DNA of 64,000 nucleotides. Source: Avena insularis (lineage: Eukaryota; Streptophyta; Magnoliopsida; Poales; Poaceae). Both the position numbers and the translations under genes were made by a program. The DNA lies in assembly GCA_023614405.1 (NCBI GenBank), contig CM042694.1, positions 93,417,285 to 93,481,284 on the forward strand, in the 5' to 3' direction. Of the stretch, positions 35,052 to 45,816 are shown one piece after another. Below the pieces are notes generated by a model. It ran no database searches. It saw only the letters and a list, made by a program, of their open reading frames with translations, and was not told the DNA's origin. Within the stretch, counting starts at the first letter, position 1; each line of letters opens with the position of its first letter.

Positions 35052-36204
35052 GAGCTGCCCCGTGATTCTGAGCTGGGGGATTCTCGCTTTTGGTGTGCTG
35101 AACAGAAAGGGATTTATGAAGATGTGTATGCCAGGCTGAACATTAGGCCTATGCACCCGCTGGTTCTTGCTGAGGCTCTGGAGAAGCCCCACCTTGTGGA
35201 TGCAATGTATGTGGCTGAGCGGATGGGACTGCACCATCTCATGTCTCTCCAGTGCTCATATGACTCTGAGGTGGTGAAGCAGTTCTTTTCCACTTTGGTT
35301 ATTTGTGGAGATGAGCATCACACTATGAAGTGGATGACTCATGACAGGCCTATGACTGCTGATTTCCATGTGTTTGCCGAGGTTCTTGGATACTCTTTCC
35401 GTAGCAGGGATAGGGCCAGTGGCCAGCACATCATCACACAGCTGAAGCCCAACAAAGATTCAGCTCTCTCTCCTTGCACAATGGATAATGGGATTATGGG
35501 CACTCTTGCTGGTCTTGCTCCTATCTATGCTGCCTTAGAGGGCCTCTTCCGTGACTCCATCAATCCGAGTGGTGGCAACAATGATAGCATCTGTGGTCAC
35601 CTTGTCCAGCTCCTTGAATTCTCTCATGAGGTTGCCTCGTGCGAGGATGAGTCCATGCAGTACAAGCTGGATGTGATTGACTTCATCTACCATGAACTGA
35701 TTGATGTGATGTTCAACCGGTTATCCATTTCGTATGCTCCCTACATTATGCTGCTCATCAGGCACCTGCTCCCCTCTGAAGATTTCAACATTGATGTTGT
35801 GCATAAGGCCAAGAAGATCTACAACAAGGCTCGTAAGACCTCTCACCCCTCTTCTGCCCCTGAGTCTCTCATGAGGGATGCTCGCAGACCTCCAGTGCCA
35901 CATTCTTTGCATGGGCGTGGACACACGCAAGAGACAGTATGAGGCCTACAAGCAGCGCCATAAGTTGGCTCACTCTCAACAGCTCATCCTTCACCATGTG
36001 ATTGGTGCCTCTGGTGATCCCCCGGCTCCTACTCCTCCCACACCTTATGCCCGGTGGAACTCTTCTTCTGGGTTGAACTATGGAGAGTTGGAGCGTCACT
36101 TGTTCCCGTTTGCGCCCAATGCTGATGATGAGGACGATGATACTGAGGAGCTTGAGGATGAAGATGATGATGGGAACGAGGACAAGGACGAGGACTACGA
36201 GTGA

Positions 36205-36738
36205 TACCTTGGGGCGCTAGCATCGCTCTTCTTCCTTTTTGGCGTCTTGATGCCAAAGGGGGAGAAGTAGTTCTATTAGGACTTCGAGGATTTGCATGGG
36301 TCGGGCATAAGCATTTGCACTTTTTCATTCGTCGTTTTCCTGCTTGTGTCCATTTAGTGTTAAACTTTATTTGTGGTTTGTGGTGTGTTTGAGACTTTGT
36401 GTCGGTGGACGTCTAGATTTATCTCATGGATTATGCTTATGGATTCATTTACTCATATCCTATTATGCTGGTAATCTATCTCAAGGAAGGCGCGTATATT
36501 AGTTATCACATTGATAATTCTGGATATTTCAGGGACGCCTCTCTCATTATCTCGGTGGTATGATTATGTTATTTTTATTTCAATGGAATAGACTTTCATC
36601 TACTTGTGTGAATTTGTATTCAAATGCAAATCTCTAATATGCACACATTGAGGGGGAGTCTCTTCCATGTTTTGTTGGTGGTCTTTTAACTCTTCTTGCA
36701 AATCCTAGTATTGTCATCTAACACAAAAAAGGGGAGAT
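36205..36738 (+). other. 3' untranslated region and polypurine tract of copia copy 2
   Basis: Non-coding DNA between the extra ORF and the 3' LTR. The last bases, AAAAAAGGGGAGAT (36725-36738), form the polypurine tract right before the LTR start at 36739. Confidence 0.7.
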
Positions 36739-37779
36739 TGAAAGAACATTTCATGATTTCCCAGGTTTTGTGTGTTAGATAACAATACCATGGATTATTG
36801 TAATGTGCACTAAGTGTTGCAGGAAGTTTTGAGAGTTTTTTGGGCTGGATTATCCGCCCCCATCATGGGCCGGATTATCCTGCCAGACCACCTTGGGCAA
36901 GGATGGCTCTATGCAAGTCTCTGTCTGGGGGCGGATTTCCCCCCCAGAAAATTCTAGCTCTGGAGCGGATTTTCTCCCTGGACCGGATAATCTGGCCCTC
37001 TGGTTGGGGCGGATAATCCGGCCCTAGGGAAATCACCCAAGTGAGCTCCTGCGCAAGCTTCTGTCTAGGGGCGGAATTTCCCCCGGATATTCCGTGCCTA
37101 GGGCGGACTTTTCCAGCAGCCAGATAATCCGGCCTTTCCCTAGGCCGGATAATCCGGTCCCCAGAAGAAAGTGTGAAGGGCAAGTCTGCGTGAGCTTTTG
37201 TTCATGGCCGGTTTTTGGTACTGGATAATCCGAGTCTAGGGCGGAGTTTTCCCCAGGCCGGATAATCCGGCCCCCACTTGGGACGGATAATCTGGCCCTC
37301 GAAAGCTCCAACGGCTTGGTTTTTGAAGGGGTATAAATATCCCTTCTTCCCCAACGAGCAGAACTCTTGATTCATTCAAAATTGTTCAGACCCTTTGCAA
37401 GAGCTCCTATTCTATATCTCCCACTTCAACCACCCGAAGGCTTTGATCTTTGGGGGAATTGAAGGAGGAGAGGATCATCATCGTCATCACGAATCAAGCG
37501 CATCAACTCCTCTCCATTCATTTGGAGAAATACCTGATCTAGTATTCTCATCAATATCTAGATCATGTTCTTTGTTATTGATAACTTGTTCTTGTGGCAG
37601 CTTGTTGTCATTACGGGAACCTCCAAGTTGACTGTGGAGTTGAGCCCCGCTAGTTCTATAAAGGCATCGGTACCCGCCTCGAAGGGTCCCTATAGTGGAA
37701 AGGTGGATCAGGCCTTTGGTGGCGAGATCCATCGGAGAACAAGGTGAGGCCTACTATGGCGTGGTGGTCTTAGTACCGC
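36739..37779 (+). repeat. 3' LTR of copia copy 2, left part
   Basis: Matches 17898-18938 of the 5' LTR, including the palindrome cluster (exact at 37256-37272) and TATAAATA. It stops at 37779, where the gypsy element begins. The last five bases (37775-37779, accgc) are the target duplicated at 60155-60159. Confidence 0.9.
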
Positions 37780-39397
37780 TGATGGCTCAATCCATGGCGC
37801 CCATAAAAGTGCTTGGTGCATGGTGTTGATGTAGAGCTCGTTGGGAACCCCAAGAGGAAGGTATGATGAGCACAACAACAAGTTTCCCTCAGTTATGAAA
37901 CCAAGGTTTAATCGAACCAGTGGGAGCAAGGAAACACCTCAAAGGTGTTACTAGCTGAGCTTTGGCAGGGCGCACTACCCGTGCTAGTAGCAACATGGAG
38001 ACCTGCACAACACAACCATAGAACTTTGTCCCCAACTTGCGATGAGGTTGTCAATCTCATCGTGTTTTGCGAAAAACAAAGGATTAAACGTATCGAATGG
38101 AAAGAAGTAAAAGTTTGCAGAAAGTAAACACAAAGCAGTAAAAGATTGTAGATTGTATGTAAAAGACAAGGACCGGGATCCATAGTTCACTAGAGGTGGC
38201 TCTCCTTAAGATAGATAATATGCTGGGTGAACAAATTATAGCGGGGCAATTGACAAACACCGAGAAAGCAATACATGCATATACTAATCATCTTGACTCC
38301 TTTGAGACTTGATTGGGCATTACAACATTATACATAGACCGCCATCCAACTACATCTATGACTAATAATCCACCTTCAGGTTATCATCCGAACCCCCTCT
38401 AGTATTAAGTTGCAAGCAACAAATTATTGCTTTACGAATTGCGTGTAAAGTAAACAATACGATTGTTCTATGAACAAAGGAATTTTGTTTTCTCCCTAGT
38501 AGCAATAGCACATCTAGTACCTTAGAGATTTCTGTCACTTCCCAGTTACGGTGCATGAACCCACTATCGAGCATAAATACTAACTCTTGGAGTTGCTAGC
38601 ATCTACTTGGCCAAGATAGCTACTAACAGAAAGCATGCAAGATCACAAATAACAAAGACATGTTAGAATCAATAATCAATCTGAAATAACATCTCAATAT
38701 CCATCGGATCCCCACAAACACAACATGCAGAATTACAAATAGACGATCTTGATCATGAACGGAGCTCACAAGATCTAAACATTAAAGCACAAAGGAGGAG
38801 AACCAGCCATCTAGCTACTACATGGATCCGTAGTCCAAGGATGAACTACTCACGCATCACACCGGAGGCTTGCATGGTGATGAAGAAGGCCTCCAGGGTG
38901 AATTCCCCTCTCCGGTAGGGTGCGGAAGAGCTTGATCCCTCCGATCTAGGGATGGAGATGGGCTGACTCTGAACTCTTCAGCGGATTTTTGATCAGGCAC
39001 TTAAGGTTTTCGTCCTGAGGGTATTATATAGGCGGAAGGAGAGGCCGAGGGGGGGTGCCTGGGCTGGCCACACCACCCCCTGGCGCGGGCCAGGCCTGGC
39101 CGCGCGGCCAGGTGGTGTGGCTGCCCTCTGGCCCTTCTCCGTCTCGTATTTTGGCACTTGATCCTTCCGGAAAATAGGCACTTGGGCTTTTGTCCTGTCC
39201 AATTCCGAGAATATTCATTTTCTAACTTTCCTGGAACCAAAAACAGCAGAAAACAAGCAGCTGGCACTGTGTCTCTTGTTAATAGGTTAGTCCAAGAAAT
39301 CATAAGAAAAGTACTCCAAAGTTGGAACAAAACACAAGAAAGTGGATAAAACCAAGTATGAAACATCAAAAATTATAGATACATTTGCAATGTATCA
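37780..39397 (-). repeat. 3' LTR of the gag-protease gypsy element
   Basis: 1618 bases; minus strand TGATACATTGCAAATG at 39397 to GAGCCATCA at 37780. A minus-strand TATATAA (39024-39030) in CCGCCTATATAATACC is the likely TATA box, followed by a GC-rich block with CCACACCACC. The inner end is preceded on the minus strand by the purine tract GCTTGGGGATGT (39398-39409). Confidence 0.88.
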
Positions 39398-42094
39398 ACA
39401 TCCCCAAGCTTAACTCCTGCTCGTCCTCGAGTACGTAAGTGATAAAAAGAAAGAATAATTTTTGAGGTGACATGCACCATCAAAGACTTGATCAAAGTAT
39501 TTGCAAAACATTCAAAGCTGGGATCATAGTACTTCAATCATAACATGAAAGACAAGGTTCTAGCAATAAGCAAAGAAACTATGATGCAACATGAAAAGGC
39601 ACAAACAAAAGATTCATGAATAACAATGCTTTGCAAGACGTTTGTTTGTTTCACATAAAGAAAACATAGCATAATAGTATTCAGCTTGTCCCTCAATAGA
39701 GTAGCAAATATAAATGCATAGGACACCTTCGAAGTTCATAAGAGTGACTAGATACAATAGTTTAAAACAACCAATATCAAAGTATGCATCAATCAACTAG
39801 TCTTGGGACAATGCACATAGAACTAAGAATGGCTACTACGCTCTCAAAGTAGGTGCATCAAGATAGAAGGTGAAGACTCAATATAATGGTGGAAGAAAGG
39901 CCTTTTGTAAAAGGAAGTAGGGATTCAAGTATCATAAAGAGCTTCCAAAAATTATGGTACTTGTAGTTTTCAGCTCTCACTGCCCTTATCATAAGCATCT
40001 TGAAGGTGATTAAGGTTAAAGTGACACAACTAAGAGGATATGCTTGACAAGTTATAAACCGAAATCTCATGCCACTTACTTACGAAGACCGATCCTCATG
40101 CTACTCAACTTCAGTCACGAGTAAGCTCTTGTCATTGTAAGTACATGTGTATCATTAAGAACCGCCAACGGGGTACCCCTTGCACATGATACGGGAGCTT
40201 TCCCATAATCAAAATGACAAGGCAAGCAGACAATGAGCATCTCAACGATCTTTTTATTTGCTATTTGCATAGGTTTTTATTGAGGATGCTTTATAGAGTG
40301 CTCATTATGGTGATGCTGCAAGTTTCCACCATGATTAGGCATGGCTTAGGCTAGTGGCCCAGGCGTTTCTCTAACACACATACAAACTCCATGATCTTAC
40401 AAGTTCCACTTTTATTTCACACCGCCGGGATCCGTAAGCAAAAGAACATGATATCAACGGGGTACAAAGTACAAGTGCAATGTTGAAAGCGTTCCCCATG
40501 GTACATGGTTCTGCTAATTTCAACTTATAAAGCGCAAGCATATACGCAACAAAGAAGGACCCAGTGGTTCAAGTTTATTATATGCAAAAAGTAAAGTGTG
40601 CCATCAAGTTCGTGAGAGCTTTAATCACTAGTTTTCTCATAACAAGTTTAATTTGGAAGGTAAACAAAAGCATGAATATACTTGGAATAGCATAAGCTAG
40701 TAGGTAGGTAGTGTGGACTCTTTGGAATAACTTGGTTTAGGGAGTTGGATGCATGAGTGGAACTCATACTTTGTTGTGGAGGCTAGCAAAAGACTGGGAG
40801 CGACAAACTAAGAAAGCAATAATGGCCATAATCATGCAGAGCGACAAAACATCATTGATCAAAGCATAAAGTGATACTACAAGTTGAAAACTAAAGGATC
40901 ATAAAGGCTATGGTGACTTGAGATAGTCATAACATGGTGTGAGCATGTGCCAAGTCAACCCAAATAAAGCATCAAAGGAGAATACCACTATACTATGCTT
41001 TAATATGCTAAAACAACGCATCATTCATCCAAGGCACATTAAGAAATCTCAATTGTTTATACCAAGTCATGATACAGCAAAGAATACTAAGTATAAAGCC
41101 AAAACAATATCAAGCATGGCATGACAAAGCATAGGCCACAGTCAAAAATGAGCTCTTTTTACCACATAAGTATGAACTTTCCTACTCTTTTCCAAACCAA
41201 ACCAAACTATTTGAAAACCAATGTATGAAAGAGGGGGTCCAACCAATTTATTCAGAAAACTAAGCAAACAAAAGCAACCGAAAACCAAAACGAAAACGAA
41301 AAAGAAGACGCTCCAAGAAAAACACAACTGTGCATGAAACAATAAAAATGAAGCGTTTGGAAGGAACCTAGAATTTTTATTGATGAAGAAGGGGATGCCT
41401 TGGGCATCCCCAAGCTTTGACACTTTTACTTCTTGGATAATTCTTGGGGTGACACGCGTGGCATCCCCAAGCTTGAGCTTTAGTGCATCCTTCTTCTCAT
41501 TACTCATTCCTTCCATACACCTGAAATTTTTCCTTCATACAATCTCATTAGCAACATTAGTGCACTTAAGATAAATAAGTCTTAAGGTTCAGTTCTAACA
41601 CCAAATAAACTTCCATTAGAACACTAGCTACTGTAGAACTTCCCTCAAAAAGCTTAATTCCCCAAAAGAACTCAAAAAGGAACCCACAAGAAGCAAATGC
41701 AGAAAATGGCAGAAATCTGTCAAAACAGACCAGCAGGTAAAGACGGATTTTTTCGAAGACCTTGTGTTGCTCAAATCAAAAAGTGTTGAACTAAAGAAAG
41801 TTAGATCACCACCTGGGTCAGAATCACAAACAATTACAGATCAATCCGACATACAGAGCTCTCTCACGAATGTTTACGGTGAAGCACAAAAATCTGTTTC
41901 GGGACAGCAACTTTCCCAATCATTACTTCACTCTCATTAGAGGTTACTCTTGGCACAAAAAGCAAATAAAAAGGAAAATGAGAGGTTATTATAGAGGTAA
42001 TAACTTCCAAGACTCATCTAAAACTTTTGGGTTATCTCCCAATAAGTAATTTTCTTTAACGCCTTTAAGTTAGGCATAAGAAGCAAAGAAAGAA
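39398..42094 (-). other. Long non-coding internal region of the gag-protease gypsy element
   Basis: About 2.7 kb in the place where pol would be in an autonomous relative. I see no reverse transcriptase, integrase or RNase H motif on either strand, only short frames. Its part at 41510-42060 is shared with 950-1500 of the partial gypsy element, so the region is a family trait rather than a single deletion in this copy. Confidence 0.6.
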
Positions 42095-44113
42095 TCAAGT
42101 GTTCTCAAATGAAGAAGCATTAAGACCAAATTTTGTTTTCATAGGAGAAGCAAAAGAAATCTTTTCTCTCTTTTTAGGGAAGTGTTCTATACCTTTCTTG
42201 AGTGGGAGTTGATATTTAATGGTGCCTTCTTTCATATCAATGATGGCACCAACAGTTCTAAGAAAATGTCTTCCCAAAGTAATAGGACAAGAAGCATTGT
42301 ATTCAACATCCAAAACATAGAAATCAACGGGGACATAGGAATTGTTAACCATAATAAGAGCATCATTAAGACTCACCATGAGTTTCTATTTAGCATTATC
42401 ATCAAGTGGGACATTCAAATAACAATCTTCAAGTGGAGGCAAATCAAGCATATCATAAATCCTTCTAGGCATAATAGAAACACTACTATCAAGATCACAC
42501 AAAGCTTTGAAATCAAAGTTATTCACTTTCATATTAATGATGGGTTCCCAACCATCTTCTTGTTTTATAGGAATAGAAGCTTTATGTTTCATCTTTTCTT
42601 CTTTAATCTTTATGAGAGCATCAGTAATGTGTTTCGTAAAGGCCATGTTCATAGTACTAGCATTATGACTTTTAGCAAGCTTTTGTAGGAACTTAATAAC
42701 TTCAGAGATGTTGCAACCATCAAGATCAAACTCAAATTTATCATCTAAAGTTGTAGAACTATTACTAGCCTCAACACTAGTGGTGGTGATAGTAGAAACA
42801 CTAATGTTTCTAGCAATTTCAACTTCTCTTTCCCACTTAGCATGTAATTCAGCTAGTAGTCTAACATTTTCATCAATTCTTACTTGTATAACATTAGTAG
42901 CTACAAAGGGATTCTCATTAGTTTCAGGTTTAGCAACCATTTTATTCAAAGTAGTTTGGGCTTCAGCTAAAGATGCTATATTTCTTTCAGCATTAGAGAG
43001 TTTTTCCTCAATAGTTTTATTGAAAGTAGTTTGTTTACTAATAAACTCTTTACGCATAACTTCAAGTTTAGAGGGAGCGCTCTTATTATTGTTGTAAGAA
43101 TTTCCATAAGCATTACCATTGTTGGGAGGATATGGCTTATAATTGTTGTTACCAAAATTGTTCCTATAAGCATTATTACCATAAGCATTGTTGCCAAAAT
43201 TGTTATTTCTTATGAAGTTCACATCAACTTGCTCTTCTTGAGCAACCAAAGAGGCTAGAGGAACATTATTTGGATCAATATGGGCTTTCCCATTAACAAG
43301 CATAGACATAATAATATCAATCTTATCACTCAAGGAGGAGGTTTCCTCAACAGAATTTACCTTCTTACCTTGTGGAGCCCTCTCAGTATGCCATTCAGAA
43401 AAATTAACCATCATATTATCCAATAGTTTTGTTGCAGCACCCAAAGTGATGGTCATAAAGGTGCCTCCAGCAGCTGAATTCAATAGGTTCCTTGAAGAAT
43501 AGTTCAATCCTGCATAAAAAGTTTGGATGATCATCCAAGCAGTCAGTCCATGAGTGGGACAATTTTTTACCAAAGATTTCATTCTTTCCCAAGCTTGAGC
43601 AACATGCTCATTATCAAGTTGTTTAAACTTCATTATTTCACTTCTCATGGATATAATCTTAGCAGGAGGATAGTATTTTCCAATAAAAGCATCTTTGCAC
43701 TTAGTCCAAGAATCAATACTATTCCTAGTTAAGGAATTCAACCATTCTTTAGCTTTTCCTCTCAAAGAGAAAGGAAACAATTTCAGCTTAATAATATCAC
43801 CATCTATATACCTATGCTTTTGCATCTCAAAAATTTCAACAAAGTTATTTAGATGGGAAGTAGCATCTTCATTACCAATACCAGAAAATTGTTCTCTCAT
43901 AATAAGATTGAGCAAAGCAGGTTTTATCTCAAAGAAAGTAGCTTCAAGAACATGTGGAGCAATAGGTGTGCTCATAATATCATTGTTGTTGGTGCTAGTG
44001 AAGTCACACAACTTAGTGTTTTCAAGAGTTGTCATTTTTTGGGCTTTCAAATAAGAAAGCAAACTTGTAAAAATATTTTTTTGGGGTTTTTGAAGAACAA
44101 AACAAGCAAACAA
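42095..44113 (-). pseudogene. gag-protease of Athila/Sabrina-like gypsy element, one stop codon
   Basis: The frame 44113-42386 (575 codons) encodes a gag. The likely start is the internal MTTLENTKLCDF, with a capsid core (FSLRGKAKEWLNSL, FIGKYYPPAKI, HVAQAWERMKSLV), an Asn/Tyr-rich low-complexity segment, a coiled coil (residues about 350-400), and then an aspartic-protease-like segment (FKALCDLDSSVSIMPRRIYDML). An in-frame TAG at about 42384 ends it. The frame continues at 42379-42095 with the protease C-terminal half (CPITLGRHFLRTVGAIID). In Athila-type proteases the active-site loop is usually written DLGAS. Here it is DLDSS. Apart from this one stop the frame is well kept. Confidence 0.8.
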
Positions 44114-44196
44114 AGCAAAAAGAAACCAAGCAAAACAAAAACAACAAAGTAAAGAGATTGGTTATGAGGGACTCCCCTTGTGAAGATGTCCTTGAC

Positions 44197-44214
44197 TCCC
44201 CGGCAACGGCGCCA
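44197..44214 (-). other. Distal primer-binding site (second copy) of gypsy element
   Basis: The minus strand reads TGGCGCCGTTGCCGGGGA, the exact family form, preceded by GATTTTC. It lies 71 bases further inside the element than the LTR-proximal copy. Confidence 0.75.
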
Positions 44215-44267
44215 GAAAATCTTCTTTTGATGGTGCGTGGTTGACGTGGGAGTTTCTTCTTCTTCGT

Positions 44268-44285
44268 TCCCCGGCAACGGCACCA
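44268..44285 (-). other. LTR-proximal primer-binding site of gypsy element
   Basis: The minus strand reads TGGTGCCGTTGCCGGGGA, 10 bases from the LTR end at 44296, preceded by GATTTTC. It differs by one base (T for C) from the distal copy. Confidence 0.75.
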
Positions 44286-44295
44286 GAAAATCGCT

Positions 44296-44691
44296 TGATG
44301 GCTCAATGCACGGTGCCTAGGAAAGTGCTTGGTGCGTGGTATTGATGTAGAGCTCGTTGGGAACCCCAAGAGGAAGGTATGATGAGCACAGCAGCAAGTT
44401 TCCCTTAGTTATGAAACCAAGGTTTAATCAAACCAGTAGGAGCAAGGAAACACCTCAAAGGTGTTACTAGCTGAGCTTTGGCAGGGCGCACTACCGGTGC
44501 TAGTAGCAACGTGGAGACCTGCACAACACAACCACAGAACTTTGTCCCCAACTTGCGATGAGGTTGTTAATCTCACCGTGTTTTGCGGAAAACAAAGGAT
44601 TAAACGTATCGAATGGAAAGAAGTAAAAGTTTGCAGAAAGTAAACACAAAGCAGTAAAAGATTGTATATTGTATGTAAAAGACAAGGACCG
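44296..44691 (-). repeat. 5' LTR of gypsy element, inner part
   Basis: Minus-strand LTR end (GAGCCATCA at 44296) through 44691, matching 37780-38174 of the 3' LTR. It is cut at 44691 by the Tat element. The last five bases gaccg (44687-44691) are duplicated at 58933-58937. Confidence 0.88.
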
Positions 44692-45497
44692 TGTTGGGGG
44701 GATACCCCCGGGTAGGGTCACTCCGGGGTATAAGGGCCGAGTTAGCTGAGGTTCGGCAAGGTCAAAGCGTATGCTGGCCGGGTCACCTCAAGGCAGGCCA
44801 GATCAAGGAGTAACCCGGACCAGGGGGGTCGCCTAAACATTTTATTATCCGACTTAAGGAGTAAGTCGGAAGTGCTTGTCTAACTTGTATGCAGGAACAG
44901 GTGTGGCCGGATCTACTATGATCCGGATCCTCGCTTAGCTTCTAGGAGAAGGAAGGAATCTCTCTGGTCAAAAAAGAAGGTCCGGTACGCACTGCATGAG
45001 CTAAGAAAGCGAGGGCAGGATCACCGGATCATGGCCGACAAGGGTGACGACGCTCACGTCGGCTGACGCAGGCGCCGCAGAGGCTTACGTAGCTAAAGCA
45101 TGTATGACGCGGGGGAAAAGCACCCCGGTCGGGTTACCACTTTGGGAGGAGGCATATTCTTAGGAATATGCCTCCACGTATGCCCTAGGCAGAGACCAAG
45201 CCACCTCTATATAAGGGGGGGCTAGGGTTCCTGAAGAAGGGGTTGGATTCTCTGGGGTTGGTTGAGCACTAGTTGGTTTGGTGATTCCTTAGGTCTAGTA
45301 GATCTAGGCAAGAGTAAGAGAGCTCCTTCTTCCTCCTCTCGCCAATACAACTCAAGGAGCACTTGTAATCTTGAAGATATAGCAATACAAACTTCTGTGT
45401 GGAGAATCACTCTACTATCCCTCCCTGGATTCCCCTAGCGCATATTAGTCCCCACCTTTAGCCTATCCATGGCATCTGCCGTGACACCACCACGATA
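44692..45497 (+). repeat. 5' LTR of Tat-clade element
   Basis: 806 bases starting TGTTGGGGGGATACCCC and ending CACCACGATA. The last base pair is TA rather than the usual CA, and the 3' LTR is the same. TATA box TATATAAG at 45208-45215. Nearly identical to 58128-58932. Confidence 0.92.
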
Positions 45498-45518
45498 GTT
45501 GGCACCCACCGTGGGGCT
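45498..45518 (+). other. Primer-binding region of Tat-clade element
   Basis: GTTGGCACCCACCGTGGGGC directly follows the LTR. The TGGCxCCCACCGTGGGGC type is usual for Tat elements of grasses. I cannot assign the tRNA securely. Confidence 0.6.
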
Positions 45519-45816
45519 AGCAGCGCTAGCAGGGGTGAAGATCTGGACAGGAAACCTCTTCGGCACCGGCGAACGCGTCGTCTCTGGGCTCGTTCAATGC
45601 TTTGGAGCGCTGGATTTCGTCAGCGACAACGCTGGTTGCTTCGGCACGTGCCCACTTTCGCGCAACAGCCTCTTCGTCAAGCTCGGTGCGCACAAGGTCT
45701 ACGTTGCTATGGACGTGTCTTGCGTTCATCCGCGTCGCATCGTCGATGCGGGGGAACCACCCCTCACTGTGGCTCACGGGGCGCGTATCGCTCGCTCCCC
45801 GGACCATGCGGAGGTG

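Larger units (their letters stand above)
26413..36204 (+). pseudogene. Extra ORF (third ORF) of copia copy 2, main exon, split by an insertion
   Basis: The main exon runs 26413-26671 and resumes at 35057 after the BARE-like insertion, with gagct present on both sides. Translation crosses the repaired junction smoothly (HHDLFAEL then PRDSELGDSRFWC). Sequence features: basic N-terminus (VELRRRENE, SKRKGKEPK), central conserved region (AEQKGIYEDVYARL, KQFFSTLVICGDEHHTMKWM, SYAPYIMLLIRHLLP), and an acidic tail of about 28 residues mostly Asp/Glu, ending at TGA 36202. A deletion of about 50 bases near 35885-35905 relative to copy 1 shifts the frame. There is no membrane segment or signal peptide. 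In SIRE-lineage elements this position is often called envelope-like, but the sequence does not support that. Function unknown. Confidence 0.75.
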
